Part shown: in pieces, positions 51,099 through 59,564 of the stretch
How positions within the stretch are numbered: the stretch's first letter is position 1
Layout: the number at the start of each line of letters is the position of its first letter
Assembly (NCBI GenBank): GCA_963732765.1
Contig: CAVTAS010000008.1
Location: forward strand, 682,001-746,000
Source of the DNA: JANYHF01 sp963732765
Lineage (GTDB): Bacteria > Pseudomonadota > Alphaproteobacteria > Rhizobiales > Hyphomicrobiaceae
Reading direction: 5' to 3'
Length of the DNA stretch: 64,000 nt
Notes under the pieces: generated by a model
The model's input: only the letters and a program-made list of their open reading frames with translations
Database searches by the model: none
Told to the model about the DNA's origin: nothing
Translations under genes and position numbers: made by a program

Positions 51099-52370
51099 CT
51101 ATACGAACGTCTTGCGCGGATCGAGCGCATCGCGGATGGCTTCGCCGATGAACACCAACAGGCTGAGCATGGTGCCGATCACGAAGAAGGCCGTGAAGCC
51201 CAGCCAGGGGGCGAAAATGTTGCTCTGGCCCTGTTGCAGGAGATCGCCCAGCGAGGGCGAGCCGATCGGCAGGCCGAGGCCGAGGTAGTCGAGCGCGGTC
51301 AGCGAGGAGATCGATCCCGTCACGATGAACGGCATGATCGACACCGAGGCGACCATCGCATTGGGCAGAATGTGCTTGTACATGATCGTGAAATTGCTGA
51401 GGCCCAAGGCCCGCGCCGCGCGCACATATTCGAGGTTTCGCCCGCGCAAAAATTCGGCCCTTACGAAGTGAACCAGGCCCGTCCAGCTGAATGCCAGCAG
51501 GATCGCCAGCAGCGTCCAGAAGCCTTGCGCGAACACCGTCGACAGGATCAGCAACACGAACAGGGTCGGGATGCTGTTCCAGATCTCGATGAAGCGCTGC
51601 ATCAGCAGGTCGGTCATGCCGCCAAAGAACCCCTGCACAGCGCCCGCAGCAATGCCGATCACGGAGGCGAACAGGCTGAGCAACAGGCCGAAAGTCACCG
51701 ACAGCCGGAAGCCGTAGATGATGCGGGCAAGCACGTCGCGGCCGCTGTCGTCGGTGCCCAGCCAGTTCCAGTTGCCGACGCTGCAATTGGGGTCGGCCAC
51801 GCCTTGCGCATAGCCGGAACACGCCTTTTCGCGCGTCAGTGCCCACGTTGGCGGGCTCGGGAAGGCCTGCGGCGGCTCTTTCAGCACCGAGTCCCAGGCA
51901 TAGCGGATCGGCGGCCACAGCACCCAGCCGCCGGCCTCGCGGATCTTGTCCTGGATGAAGGGATCGCGGTACTGCGCATTGGTCTCGAAATCGCCGCCGA
52001 AGGTGGTCTCGGCATAGTCCTTCACGACCGGCGTATAGATGCCACCCTGGTAGGCGATCAGCAGCGGCTTGTCGTTGGCCACGAACTCGGCCGGCAGGCT
52101 GATGGCGAACAGCGCGAGGAAAATCCACAAGCTCCAATATCCGCGCCCGTTGTTGCGGAAATTCGCCCAGCGGCGGCGGTTCACCGGCGACAGTCTGGGC
52201 AGCCAGCGCCTCACCGTGGCGGGTACAGCGGCGGCGCCGGCATCGCCAGTCTTGGCATCGGCGGCTTTGGCCGTTGGCGTCATATCGGCCAATCCCATCG
52301 TTTCGATCGCCTCGAACCTTTTGCCGCGCGCACGCCGTTTGGCCCGTTTGGATATCGCACTCTCAGCCAC
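51099..52370 (-). CDS. yejE: Peptide/microcin C ABC transporter permease YejE-like
   Basis: This 423-residue permease has an unusually long, basic N-terminal cytosolic extension (about 75 residues, MAESAISKRAKRRARGKRFE) before the first membrane helix. A large periplasmic loop holds GNWNWLGTDDSGRDVLARII, a conserved YejE/DppC feature. The EAA loop is EYVRAARALGLSNFTIMYKH (about residue 320), followed by LDYLGLGLPIGSPSLGDLL. It begins 3 bases after the yejB stop. It forms the membrane channel with YejB for import of oligopeptides. Confidence 0.93.
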   Translation of the reverse strand: MAESAISKRAKRRARGKRFEAIETMGLADMTPTAKAADAKTGDAGAAAVPATVRRWLPRLSPVNRRRWANFRNNGRGYWSLWIFLALFAISLPAEFVANDKPLLIAYQGGIYTPVVKDYAETTFGGDFETNAQYRDPFIQDKIREAGGWVLWPPIRYAWDSVLKEPPQAFPSPPTWALTREKACSGYAQGVADPNCSVGNWNWLGTDDSGRDVLARIIYGFRLSVTFGLLLSLFASVIGIAAGAVQGFFGGMTDLLMQRFIEIWNSIPTLFVLLILSTVFAQGFWTLLAILLAFSWTGLVHFVRAEFLRGRNLEYVRAARALGLSNFTIMYKHILPNAMVASVSIMPFIVTGSISSLTALDYLGLGLPIGSPSLGDLLQQGQSNIFAPWLGFTAFFVIGTMLSLLVFIGEAIRDALDPRKTFV

Positions 52371-52373
52371 GAC

Positions 52374-53474
52374 TTAGACCTCGCGGCTCTCGAAGTCGAT
52401 GCGCGGATCGACGGCGGTATAGATCAGATCCGACAGCAGGCTGAGCAACAGGCCGATCATGCCGAAGATGTAGAGCGACGCGAAAATGATCGGATAATCG
52501 CGGCTGCGCAGAGCCTCATAGCTAAGCTGCCCCAGCCCGTTCAGCGAGAACGTGCGCTCGATCAGCAGCGCGCCTTCCACCAGCGCGCCGAAGAACGCGG
52601 CCGGGAAACCGGCGATCACGATCAGCATGGCGTTGCGGAACACATGGCCATACAGCACCTGCCGCTCGTTCAAGCCCTTGGCGCGCGCCGTGGTCACATA
52701 CTGCTTCTTGATCTCGTCCAGGAACGAATTCTTGGTCAGGAACGTGGTCGAGGCAAAGCCGCCGAGCGCCATGGCCGTGATCGGCAGCGCGATGTGCCAG
52801 AGATAGTCCAGCGCCTTGCCGATCAAACTGAGTTCGTTCCAGTTGTCCGAGCCCAGACCCTTCCTGGGGAAAATGTTCCAATAGTTGCCGCCAGCGAACA
52901 GAATGATCAGCAACACGGCGAATAGGAAGCCCGGGATGGCATAGCCGATGATCACAGCCGTCGAGGTCCAGACGTCGAAGCGCGTGCCGTCGTTGACGGC
53001 CTTGCGGATGCCCAGTGGGATCGAGATGCCGTAGGAGAGCAGCAGTGTCCATAGCCCCAGCGTCATCGACACCGGCAGCTTGTCCTTGATCAGCTGCAGC
53101 ACCGGCCCTTTGCCGAAGAAGCTCTCGCCGAAATCGAACGTCACGAAATTATAGACCATCTTGCCGAAACGCTCGTGCGCCGGCCGGTCGAGTCCGTATT
53201 GTTTGCGCAGTTTTTCGATCAGGGCGGGATCGATGCCCTGCGCGCCGCGATAGGCACCCGAGCCGGCGTCGGCGACCTGGGCCTGTCCGCCGCCCGCCAT
53301 GTCGCTGCCGCCCCCGCCCAGGCCGCTGTTGGCGCCGGCATGCCCCTGCAGACGCGCCACAATCTGCTCCACCGGCCCGCCCGGCGCGAACTGTATGATA
53401 GCAAAGGCCATCAGCAGCATGCCCAACATGGTCGGGATCATCAGCAGCAGGCGTTTGATGATGTAGTAGGCCAT
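52374..53474 (-). CDS. yejB: Peptide/microcin C ABC transporter permease YejB-like
   Basis: This 366-residue permease starts MAYYIIKRLLLMIPTMLGML, followed by IIQFAPGGPVEQIVARLQGH. A periplasmic insert rich in Gly and Ala (about residues 50-85) is longer than usual. The core shows YGLDRPAHERFGKMVYNFVT, FDFGESFFG and the EAA loop KKQYVTTARAKGLNERQVLY. The ATG at 53474 is chosen because upstream in-frame sequence belongs to a long repeat that would add 19 low-complexity residues. Coupled to yejE. Confidence 0.93.
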   Translation of the reverse strand: MAYYIIKRLLLMIPTMLGMLLMAFAIIQFAPGGPVEQIVARLQGHAGANSGLGGGGSDMAGGGQAQVADAGSGAYRGAQGIDPALIEKLRKQYGLDRPAHERFGKMVYNFVTFDFGESFFGKGPVLQLIKDKLPVSMTLGLWTLLLSYGISIPLGIRKAVNDGTRFDVWTSTAVIIGYAIPGFLFAVLLIILFAGGNYWNIFPRKGLGSDNWNELSLIGKALDYLWHIALPITAMALGGFASTTFLTKNSFLDEIKKQYVTTARAKGLNERQVLYGHVFRNAMLIVIAGFPAAFFGALVEGALLIERTFSLNGLGQLSYEALRSRDYPIIFASLYIFGMIGLLLSLLSDLIYTAVDPRIDFESREV

Positions 53475-53496
53475 GAGGGCGTTGGTCCGTGTAACG

Positions 53497-53745
53497 CCCT
53501 CTCCCCCGCCAAGAGGCGGGGGAGAGGGCAAGAACTCCCTCTCCCCCGTTTTCCGGGGGAGAGGAGATCGCCCCTCGCAGCGCGTTTCAGCGCAAGAGCT
53601 GGGCGATCGGTGAGGGGCGGGAGCTTGCTCCAGCTGTGTTGCGGCGGGTACGGAGCGAGCGGCTGCCCCTCACCCGCCGCTGTTTCCTCAGCGCTACTGC
53701 GCTTCGGGCGGCACCCTCTCCCCCGCCAAGAGGCGGGGGAGAGGG
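53497..53745. repeat. Long intergenic repeat (CTCTCCCCC family), copy 6
   Basis: About 250 bases between yejB and the first yejA. It begins with an extra CTCTCCCCCGCCAAGAGGCG hairpin, followed by CTCTCCCCCGTTTTCCGGGG, and ends with a third CTCTCCCCCGCCAAGAGGCG hairpin, so one boundary hairpin seems duplicated. Confidence 0.85.
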
Positions 53746-53749
53746 AAGA

Positions 53750-55687
53750 CTATTTCGCTGCCAGTTCTGCGTCCTTGTCCTTGTCGTACCACCAGATATC
53801 GACAACACCGCGATTGATGCTGTCGTTGGGGCCGTGCGGATAGGGTGGCGTTGTCGCGGGCCAGGCGTAGCGGTCCCAGAAGGCGTAGCGCGAGACGTCG
53901 TTGTACCACTCGGGCACCCAGTAGCGGCCGGCGCGCAGCACGCGGTCGAGGGCGTGCACTGCAGTCTCCAGATTGGCGCGCGACTTGGCCTGGGTGACCT
54001 TCTCGATCAAGGCATCGACCACCTTGTCTTTGATGCCGGCGAGATTGGCGCTGTTGGGACTGTCGGCAGCAACTGAGCTGAAGGAATTGCGCAGCTCGAT
54101 CCCCGGCGTCAGCCGCATGGTGTAGCGCGCCGAGACCGCGTCGAAATCGAAGCGCCGCAACCGTTCCTCATACTGCGCCGGATCGACAACGCGGATCGAA
54201 GCCGCGATGCCCAGAACCTGGAGGTTTTTCACATAGGGCCCGAGTATGCGCTCGAAGCTCCCTTCGTCGAGCAGGAACTCGATCGTGAAGGGCACACCCT
54301 TGCCATCGACCAGCTTGCCGTCCTTGACCAGCCATCCCGCTGCTTTGAGCAGATCGCGCGCCTTGCCGAAGTTCGTCCTATCCTGTCCCGAGCCATCGCT
54401 GACGGCGGGGACGGCGGCCTCGTCGGTAAACACCTCGGGCGACAGGTCGGCACGGAACGGCTCCAGCAGCGCCAGCTCTCCGGCTGAGGGCTTGCCCATG
54501 GCCTTCAGCGGCGAATTCTCGAAATAGCTCTGTGTGCGCTGATAGGAGCCGTAGAAGATGTTCTTGCGGGTCCACTCGAAATCGAAAGCGAGATCGAGCG
54601 CCATGCGCGTGCGCTTGTCGGCGAACTTTTCGCGTCGCAGATTGAAGAAGAAACCTTGCGTGCCCGAGGGCGAATGATCGGGCGGCAGAGCGCGGATAAT
54701 CTTGCCGGATTTCACCTGGGGCGTGTCGTAACGCGTCGCCCAATCGCGCGAAACGAATTCCTCGCGGAAGTCGAGGTCACCGGCAAAGAAGGCCTCCAGG
54801 CCAACCGAGCGGTCGGAATAATAGTCGAGTTTCAAGGTATCGAAATTGTAGCGTCCAACATTGACCGGGAGATCCTTGCCCCAATAGTCCGTGCGCCGCT
54901 CATAGGTGACAAAGCTCTTGGCTTCGAACTTGCCGACCTTGTAGGGGCCGGAGGTAATCGGAATGTCGAGGGAGGGCGTCTCGAAGTCGTTGACATCGTA
55001 CCAGGCCTTCGACAGCACCGGCAAGGTCGCGACTGTAATCGGCAGATCACGGATATTATCGCCGGTGAAGATGTAGCGCACAGTCTGCGCGTCGATCGCC
55101 TTGGCCTCGGCGACATCGCGCAAGGTGAGCGCATAAGATGGATCGCCCTTGGTCTTGAGCAGCGTCAGCGAGTTCACGCAATCCTCGGCCGTGATCGGCC
55201 TGCCATCGGACCACTTTGCTTCGGGACGGATGTGGAAAGTAACGGAACGCTTGTCGTCGGCGACTTCCGCCCAGTCGGCGATCAATCCGTAGACAGAGTC
55301 CGGCTCGTCGTAGGAACGTTCCATGAGGCTGTCGGAGAGGAACTCGGCTGCCTTGGCCGGCGTGCCGCGCACGATGTAGGGGTTGAAACTGTCGTAGGTG
55401 AGCGAGGCCGATAGGCCAAGTGTACGCAAGCGCCCGCCCTTGGGCGCGGCCGGGTTCACATAGTCGAAGTGCTTGAAGTCGGCGGGATACTTCAAGTCGC
55501 CAAAGATCGAGAGGCCGTGCGTGCGCTCGGCGGCGAGGGCGGGGGCAGAGATGACCAAACAGCTCAGGGCAAGGACAAAAATGTAGGTTGGGTCAAGCTT
55601 TGCGCGACCCAACGTCCACGGGCGGCGCCAGAAATGTTGGGTCGCGCGAAAAGCTTGACCCAACCTACGTTCCGTCAAGGTCCCCAT
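53750..55687 (-). CDS. yejA: Peptide ABC transporter substrate-binding protein YejA-like, copy proximal to yejB
   Basis: This 645-residue family-5 solute-binding protein has a mature part beginning ERTHGLSIFGDLKYPADFKH, then FDYVNPAAPKGGRLRTLGLS. Later come PEAKWSDGRPITAEDCVNSL and SGPYKVGKFEAKSFVTYERR, and a C-terminal tail WWYDKDKDAELAAK. It binds peptides in the periplasm for the YejBE channel. The N-terminal 35 residues before the signal core (IFVLALSCLVISAPALAAE) are encoded by an inserted palindromic repeat at 55584-55672, so the native start is probably lost. The ATG at 55687 now gives an unusually long N-region. A second, related protein is encoded immediately upstream. Confidence 0.9.
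   Translation of the reverse strand: MGTLTERRLGQAFRATQHFWRRPWTLGRAKLDPTYIFVLALSCLVISAPALAAERTHGLSIFGDLKYPADFKHFDYVNPAAPKGGRLRTLGLSASLTYDSFNPYIVRGTPAKAAEFLSDSLMERSYDEPDSVYGLIADWAEVADDKRSVTFHIRPEAKWSDGRPITAEDCVNSLTLLKTKGDPSYALTLRDVAEAKAIDAQTVRYIFTGDNIRDLPITVATLPVLSKAWYDVNDFETPSLDIPITSGPYKVGKFEAKSFVTYERRTDYWGKDLPVNVGRYNFDTLKLDYYSDRSVGLEAFFAGDLDFREEFVSRDWATRYDTPQVKSGKIIRALPPDHSPSGTQGFFFNLRREKFADKRTRMALDLAFDFEWTRKNIFYGSYQRTQSYFENSPLKAMGKPSAGELALLEPFRADLSPEVFTDEAAVPAVSDGSGQDRTNFGKARDLLKAAGWLVKDGKLVDGKGVPFTIEFLLDEGSFERILGPYVKNLQVLGIAASIRVVDPAQYEERLRRFDFDAVSARYTMRLTPGIELRNSFSSVAADSPNSANLAGIKDKVVDALIEKVTQAKSRANLETAVHALDRVLRAGRYWVPEWYNDVSRYAFWDRYAWPATTPPYPHGPNDSINRGVVDIWWYDKDKDAELAAK
55584..55672. repeat. 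TAGGTTGGGTCAAG palindromic element, copy 2, inside yejA
   Basis: Ends GTAGGTTGGGTCAAGCTTTG and AAAGCTTGACCCAACCTAC are inverted copies around an inner CGCGACCCAACGTCC block. The element is the same as 40906-40996 but lies in coding sequence, and reads through in the minus-strand frame without a stop. Confidence 0.85.
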
Positions 55688-55688
55688 C

Positions 55689-57534
55689 TCATTTCGCCTT
55701 CAGCGCATCGATTTTGGGCGCGGCATCCTTGTCGTACCACCAGACATTCGGGAAACCCGGCGTGCGCGACGGCGGCTTCTCTGGGTGACGGAACTTGTCC
55801 CAGTAGGCGATGCGGGCCGCCGGAATATGCCAGTTGGGCACCAGGAAGTGGTTCCAGAGCAGCACCCGGTCCAGCGCCTTGCAGGCGGCGACCAGATCGT
55901 CGTGGTCTTTCGCCAGGATGATCTTGTCAATCAGCGCATCGACCGCCGGATCTTTGATGCCGATATAGTTGCGCGTGCCGGGGATGTCAGCTGCCGCCGT
56001 GCTCCAGAATTCGCGCTGCTCGTTGCCGGGCGATTCCGACTGGCCGAAGGTGTGCAGCAGCATGTCGAAGTCGAAGGCTTTCACGCGCTGGATGAATTGC
56101 GCGTCGTCGACGCGCCGGATGGTGGGCGTCACGCCGAGCCGTTTCAGGTTCTGGAAGTAGGGATTGAGCACACGGTCGAAGGTGTCGTCGTTGACGAGGA
56201 ACTCCAGTGTCATCGGTTTTCCGGTGTTGGCATTCGTCAGGACGCCGCTGCGGATGTCCCAGCCGGCCTGCTTCAAGAGGTCGAGCGCCTTGCGGATGTG
56301 GTCGCGCAGATCGTCGGTGGTCTTGTTGACCGGATTCTTGAACTCGGTTGTGAAGACTTCGGCCGGCACCTTATCCTTGACGCTGGTCAAGTACTCAAGC
56401 TCGCGCCCGGTCGGAAGTCCTGTGGAAGCATACTCCGAACTGGTGAAATAGCTTGGACTGCGCGTGTACTGATCGAAGAACAGGTTCTTGTTCGACCACT
56501 CGAAGTCGAAGGCGAGCCCCAAAGCTTCGCGCACGCGGCGGTCGGCAAACTTGTCGCGCCGCGCGTTGAAAATGAAGCCCTGCATGCCCTGCGGGATCTT
56601 GAGGGGATAGAGTTCCTTCTTGGCGCCCTTGGATACGATGCCCTTGAAGTCGTAACTCTGCGCCCAACGCTTTGAGCTGTTTTCCATCCGGAACTCGACT
56701 TCGCCAACCTTGAAGGCTTCGAACTCCACGGTCGGGTCGCTATAGACAACATACTTGATGGTATCGAAGTTCCAGAAGCCGGCATTGACGGGCAGATCCT
56801 TGGCCCAATAGTTCGGGTCGCGCTGCATAGACCGTGGTCTTGCCAACTTCGAGCGTTTTGACCTTGTACGGGCCGCTGCCAACCGGGATCTCGCTCGTTG
56901 CCTTACTGATGTCGCGCGGAGTGCCTGTGGCATCCTTGCCGGTCCACCAGTGCTTGGGAAACACCGTCAGCTGACCGACAATGTAGGGCAGTTCGCGGTT
57001 TCCCTTGACGTCGAAACGGAATGTCACATCGCGTTCGCCGGTCTGCTCGACCTTGACGACATTCTTGTAATATTGCGCCGAGAACGGATTGATCTCGATT
57101 GACTTCTCCATGCTCCAGATGACGTCCTCGGGCAGCACCGGTGTGCCGTCGTGGAAGCGCGCCTCCTTGCGCAGACGATAGGTGACGGACGAGCGGTCCT
57201 CCGGGTAGGAAGCGGCCTCGGCCAACAGGCCATAGGCGGTCGAGGGCTCATCCAGGCTGTCCTGGGTGAGCGAATCGTAGAGGAGGCCAATGCCCGAGGG
57301 TGGATTGGCGCCAGCGGGCAGAAGGTTCATCGTATCAAAGGGTGTCGGGTCCGACATCGTCACCGAACCGCCCTTGGGTGCGTCGGGGTTGACCCAGTCG
57401 AAATGCTTGAAGTCCGGTCCATACTTGGGCTCGCCCACCAGCGACAGCGCGTGGCGCCACTCGTCGGCGGCCAGAGCCGGAGCGGCGGCGAGGATTGCGG
57501 CGATCACAGCGGCGGCGAAGCTCGACTTGCGCAT
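55689..57534 (-). CDS. yejA: Peptide ABC transporter substrate-binding protein YejA-like, distal copy, frameshifted
   Basis: A signal peptide (MRKSSFAAAVIAAILAAAPA) precedes the family-5 fold: EWRHALSLVGEPKYGPDFKH, FDWVNPDAPKGGSVTMSDPT and KEARFHDGTPVLPEDVIWSM. The frame changes near 56824-56828. It resumes RDPNYWAKDLPVNAGFWNFD, continues GMQGFIFNARRDKFADRRVR and ends in VWWYDKDAAPKIDALKAK. One extra base around TATGCAGCGCGACCC explains the break, and removing it gives 614 residues. It is first in the operon; the next yejA begins 1 base after its stop. The two copies differ throughout, so they may have different peptide preferences. Confidence 0.87.
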
Positions 57535-57657
57535 GGAAATCCCGATGAAAAAGGTTGGCGCACGGCAGTTTGCATACACTGCAGCTAGCATGCGGTCTGC
57601 CCCGCCAGCCTGCCAGTTAAATTTACGTCATGCACAAGGGGGGGGGGCGCGGTTTTG

Positions 57658-57844
57658 CCCTCTCCCCTTCGCGGGGGAGAGGGTGCCGCCCGAGGCGAAG
57701 CCGAGGAAACGGCGGCGGGTGAGGGGCAGCCGCTTGCTCAGTGCTCGTGGCACGAACGCACAACATGACGGTCCGGTCCCGGCGTCTGCCCCTAACCCGG
57801 CGCTACGCGCCACCCTCTCCCCCGCGAAGGGGCGGGGGAGAGGG
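57658..57844. repeat. Long intergenic repeat (CTCTCCCCC family), copy 7
   Basis: About 190 bases between cycM and the yej operon, bounded by CTCTCCCCTTCGCGGGGGAG and CTCTCCCCCGCGAAGGGGCG hairpins. The inner part is GAGGGGCAGCCGCTTGCTCA, but the opposite arm is degenerate. It is preceded by a run of ten or more G (about 57638-57647). Confidence 0.85.
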
Positions 57845-57864
57845 TAAGTCCTTGCGCCACTTAG

Positions 57865-57890
57865 CAAAAACCCCGCCGGTTGGGCGGGGC
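57865..57890 (-). terminator. Terminator of cycM
   Basis: Read on the minus strand, CCCCGCC pairs with GGCGGGG (57883-57889 with 57871-57877) and is followed by TTTTT. It lies 32 bases after the cycM stop codon. Confidence 0.85.
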
Positions 57891-57921
57891 TGATGGCGTC
57901 AGGATACCGGTCGGCGCGGCA

Positions 57922-58464
57922 TCACGGCATCGGCATCGGCGCATCGGCCAGGGTGCGCAGATAGGCCAGGAGATTGGCGCGATCCTCGAATTTCGGCATG
58001 CCGGCGTAAGACATCTTGGTGCCGGGAACGGTGGCCTTGGGGTTGGCCAAGAACGCATAGAGTTCCTCGTAACCCCAAGCGCCGGCTTTGGCCTTCATGG
58101 CCTCTGAGTAGGTGTAGCCCTCGTGGCTGCCCGGCTTGCGGCCGAGAATGCCATAGAGGGTGGGGCCGACTTTGTTGGCGCCGCCCTTCTCGACCGAATG
58201 GCAGGCTAGACAGGCCTTGCTGAGGTTTTTGCCAACATCGGCGTCGGCGGACTTCAGCGCCACGGCGATTGGCGCATCGGGCACCTTGGGCGTCTCGACG
58301 ACCGCCTTGCCGCCGGCGCCATCCTTCATTTCTGCGACCTCGTAGCCGGGCTTGCCGTGCGCCCCTTCGTGCTTGCTCTCGGCAATGATGGTGCGCAGGG
58401 CGAACATCACCATCAGTGCCGAGAGGATGGCGCCTAGCCAGGTATTGAAACTGTTTGAATGCAT
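57922..58464 (-). CDS. cycM: Membrane-anchored class I cytochrome c (CycM / c552 type)
   Basis: This 180-residue protein has an uncleaved N-terminal anchor (NTWLGAILSALMVMFALRTI) and a flexible linker rich in Gly, Lys and Ala. A class I haem domain follows: ACLACHSVEKGGANKVGPTL (CxxCH at about residues 86-90), then GYTYSEAMKAKAG, and the axial Met in GTKMSYAGMPK. CycM carries electrons from the bc1 complex to the aa3 oxidase at the periplasmic face of the inner membrane in alphaproteobacteria. It is monocistronic, divergent from kdsB. Confidence 0.92.
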   Translation of the reverse strand: MHSNSFNTWLGAILSALMVMFALRTIIAESKHEGAHGKPGYEVAEMKDGAGGKAVVETPKVPDAPIAVALKSADADVGKNLSKACLACHSVEKGGANKVGPTLYGILGRKPGSHEGYTYSEAMKAKAGAWGYEELYAFLANPKATVPGTKMSYAGMPKFEDRANLLAYLRTLADAPMPMP

Positions 58465-58661
58465 CGATCGCCAGACCTTCGGCTCGCCGGGGGTCGAGCC
58501 GTACGGCGACCCTCAGGCTGATTCTTACTCTAAAGAGGTGGGATAGGGCGCCCGCAACCGCTCGCCCAGCACGCAACTTTCGACCACGCTTGCCAGCCAT
58601 CCCTACTCTTATTACCACCTAGCGCCATGCGACCTGATGCATCAGCGGGAGAGCCTCCATC

Positions 58662-59411
58662 GTGGCCCAGACACTGACCGTAATTCCGGCCCGGATGGCG
58701 GCCACGCGCCTGCCCGGCAAGCCGCTCGCCGATATCGCGGGCACGCCGATGATCGTGCACGTCTGGAAGCGCGCCATGGAGGCGGGCCTCGGCCGGGTGG
58801 TGGTCGCGACCGACACCGAGGAGATCGCGCAAGTCGTGCGCAAGGCCGGCGGCGAGGCCGTGTTGACGCGGGCCGATCATCCCAGCGGGTCGGACCGGGT
58901 CTACGAGGCGGTGTCGCTGCTCGATCCCGACGGCGATGTCGAGGTGGTGGTGAACCTGCAGGGCGATCTGCCGACGCTAGAGCCGCGCCTGATCGAAACC
59001 TGCATCGCGCCTATGCTGGCAGCGGGTAAGGTGCCCGACATTACCACCTTGGCCGCGCTGATCACCGACGATGCGGACCGTACGGCCTCTCATGTGGTCA
59101 AAATCGTCGGCACGCCGGTGAAAGGCTCGCCCAATTGGCTGCGCGCGCTGTACTTCACGCGCGCGTCCGCCCCGCACGGCGACGGACCGCTCTATCATCA
59201 CATCGGCATCTACGCGTATCGACGAGTGGCGCTGGAGCGGTTCGTGTCCTTGCCGCCGTCCCATCTCGAAAAACGCGAGAAACTTGAACAGCTGCGCGCC
59301 TTGGAAGACGGCATGCGCATCGAGGTGGCGATCGTTGACACGGTTCCGCTGGGTGTCGATACTCCCGCCGATTTGGAGCGGGCGCGCAAAGAGCTTGCGC
59401 TCAAGCGTTGA
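58662..59411 (+). CDS. kdsB: 3-deoxy-manno-octulosonate cytidylyltransferase
   Basis: This 249-residue enzyme activates KDO with CTP for lipopolysaccharide inner-core synthesis. The N-terminal TVIPARMAATRLPGKPLADI holds the nucleotide-binding loop. VVVNLQGDLPTLEPRLIE has the Mg-binding Asp, YHHIGIYAYRRVALERFVSL is a central motif, and the C-terminus is DTPADLERAR. The start is a GTG at 58662 matching the family beginning MAQTLTVIPAR. It shows that the organism makes KDO-containing LPS. pheA follows after a palindromic repeat, possibly in the same transcript. Confidence 0.96.
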   Translation: MAQTLTVIPARMAATRLPGKPLADIAGTPMIVHVWKRAMEAGLGRVVVATDTEEIAQVVRKAGGEAVLTRADHPSGSDRVYEAVSLLDPDGDVEVVVNLQGDLPTLEPRLIETCIAPMLAAGKVPDITTLAALITDDADRTASHVVKIVGTPVKGSPNWLRALYFTRASAPHGDGPLYHHIGIYAYRRVALERFVSLPPSHLEKREKLEQLRALEDGMRIEVAIVDTVPLGVDTPADLERARKELALKR

Positions 59412-59436
59412 AGTTCTTGGAAGTCGGCGCCAGTTG

Positions 59437-59507
59437 GTAGGGGCGGCTTGCGGCCGCCCTTTCAATGAGCGGTATGCTGCACAAGGGCGGCCGCAAGCCG
59501 CCCCTAC
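59437..59507. repeat. Palindromic intergenic repeat (TAGGGGCGG family), copy 2
   Basis: GTAGGGGCGGCTTGCGGCCG (followed by CCCT) pairs with GGGCGGCCGCAAGCCGCCCC (followed by TAC) around a loop of about 24 bases. The stem is nearly perfect and stronger than copy 1 at 1534-1608. Confidence 0.75.
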
Positions 59508-59564
59508 GCCTCAGACGCCGGCGGACATCCCTCGGCGTAGATTTGATTGCTGGAACTCCGCCCC

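Noticed and set aside
50859..52925. A 688-codon open frame on the plus strand opposite yejE/yejB
   Set aside because: It is an antisense shadow of GC-rich coding DNA: very rich in Arg, Gln and His, no domain, and it begins inside a repeat. The minus-strand genes have full permease motifs.
57638..57647. Poly-G run as a phase-variation tract
   Set aside because: It lies between genes next to a long repeat and is not in a coding frame or placed between promoter elements that I can identify.
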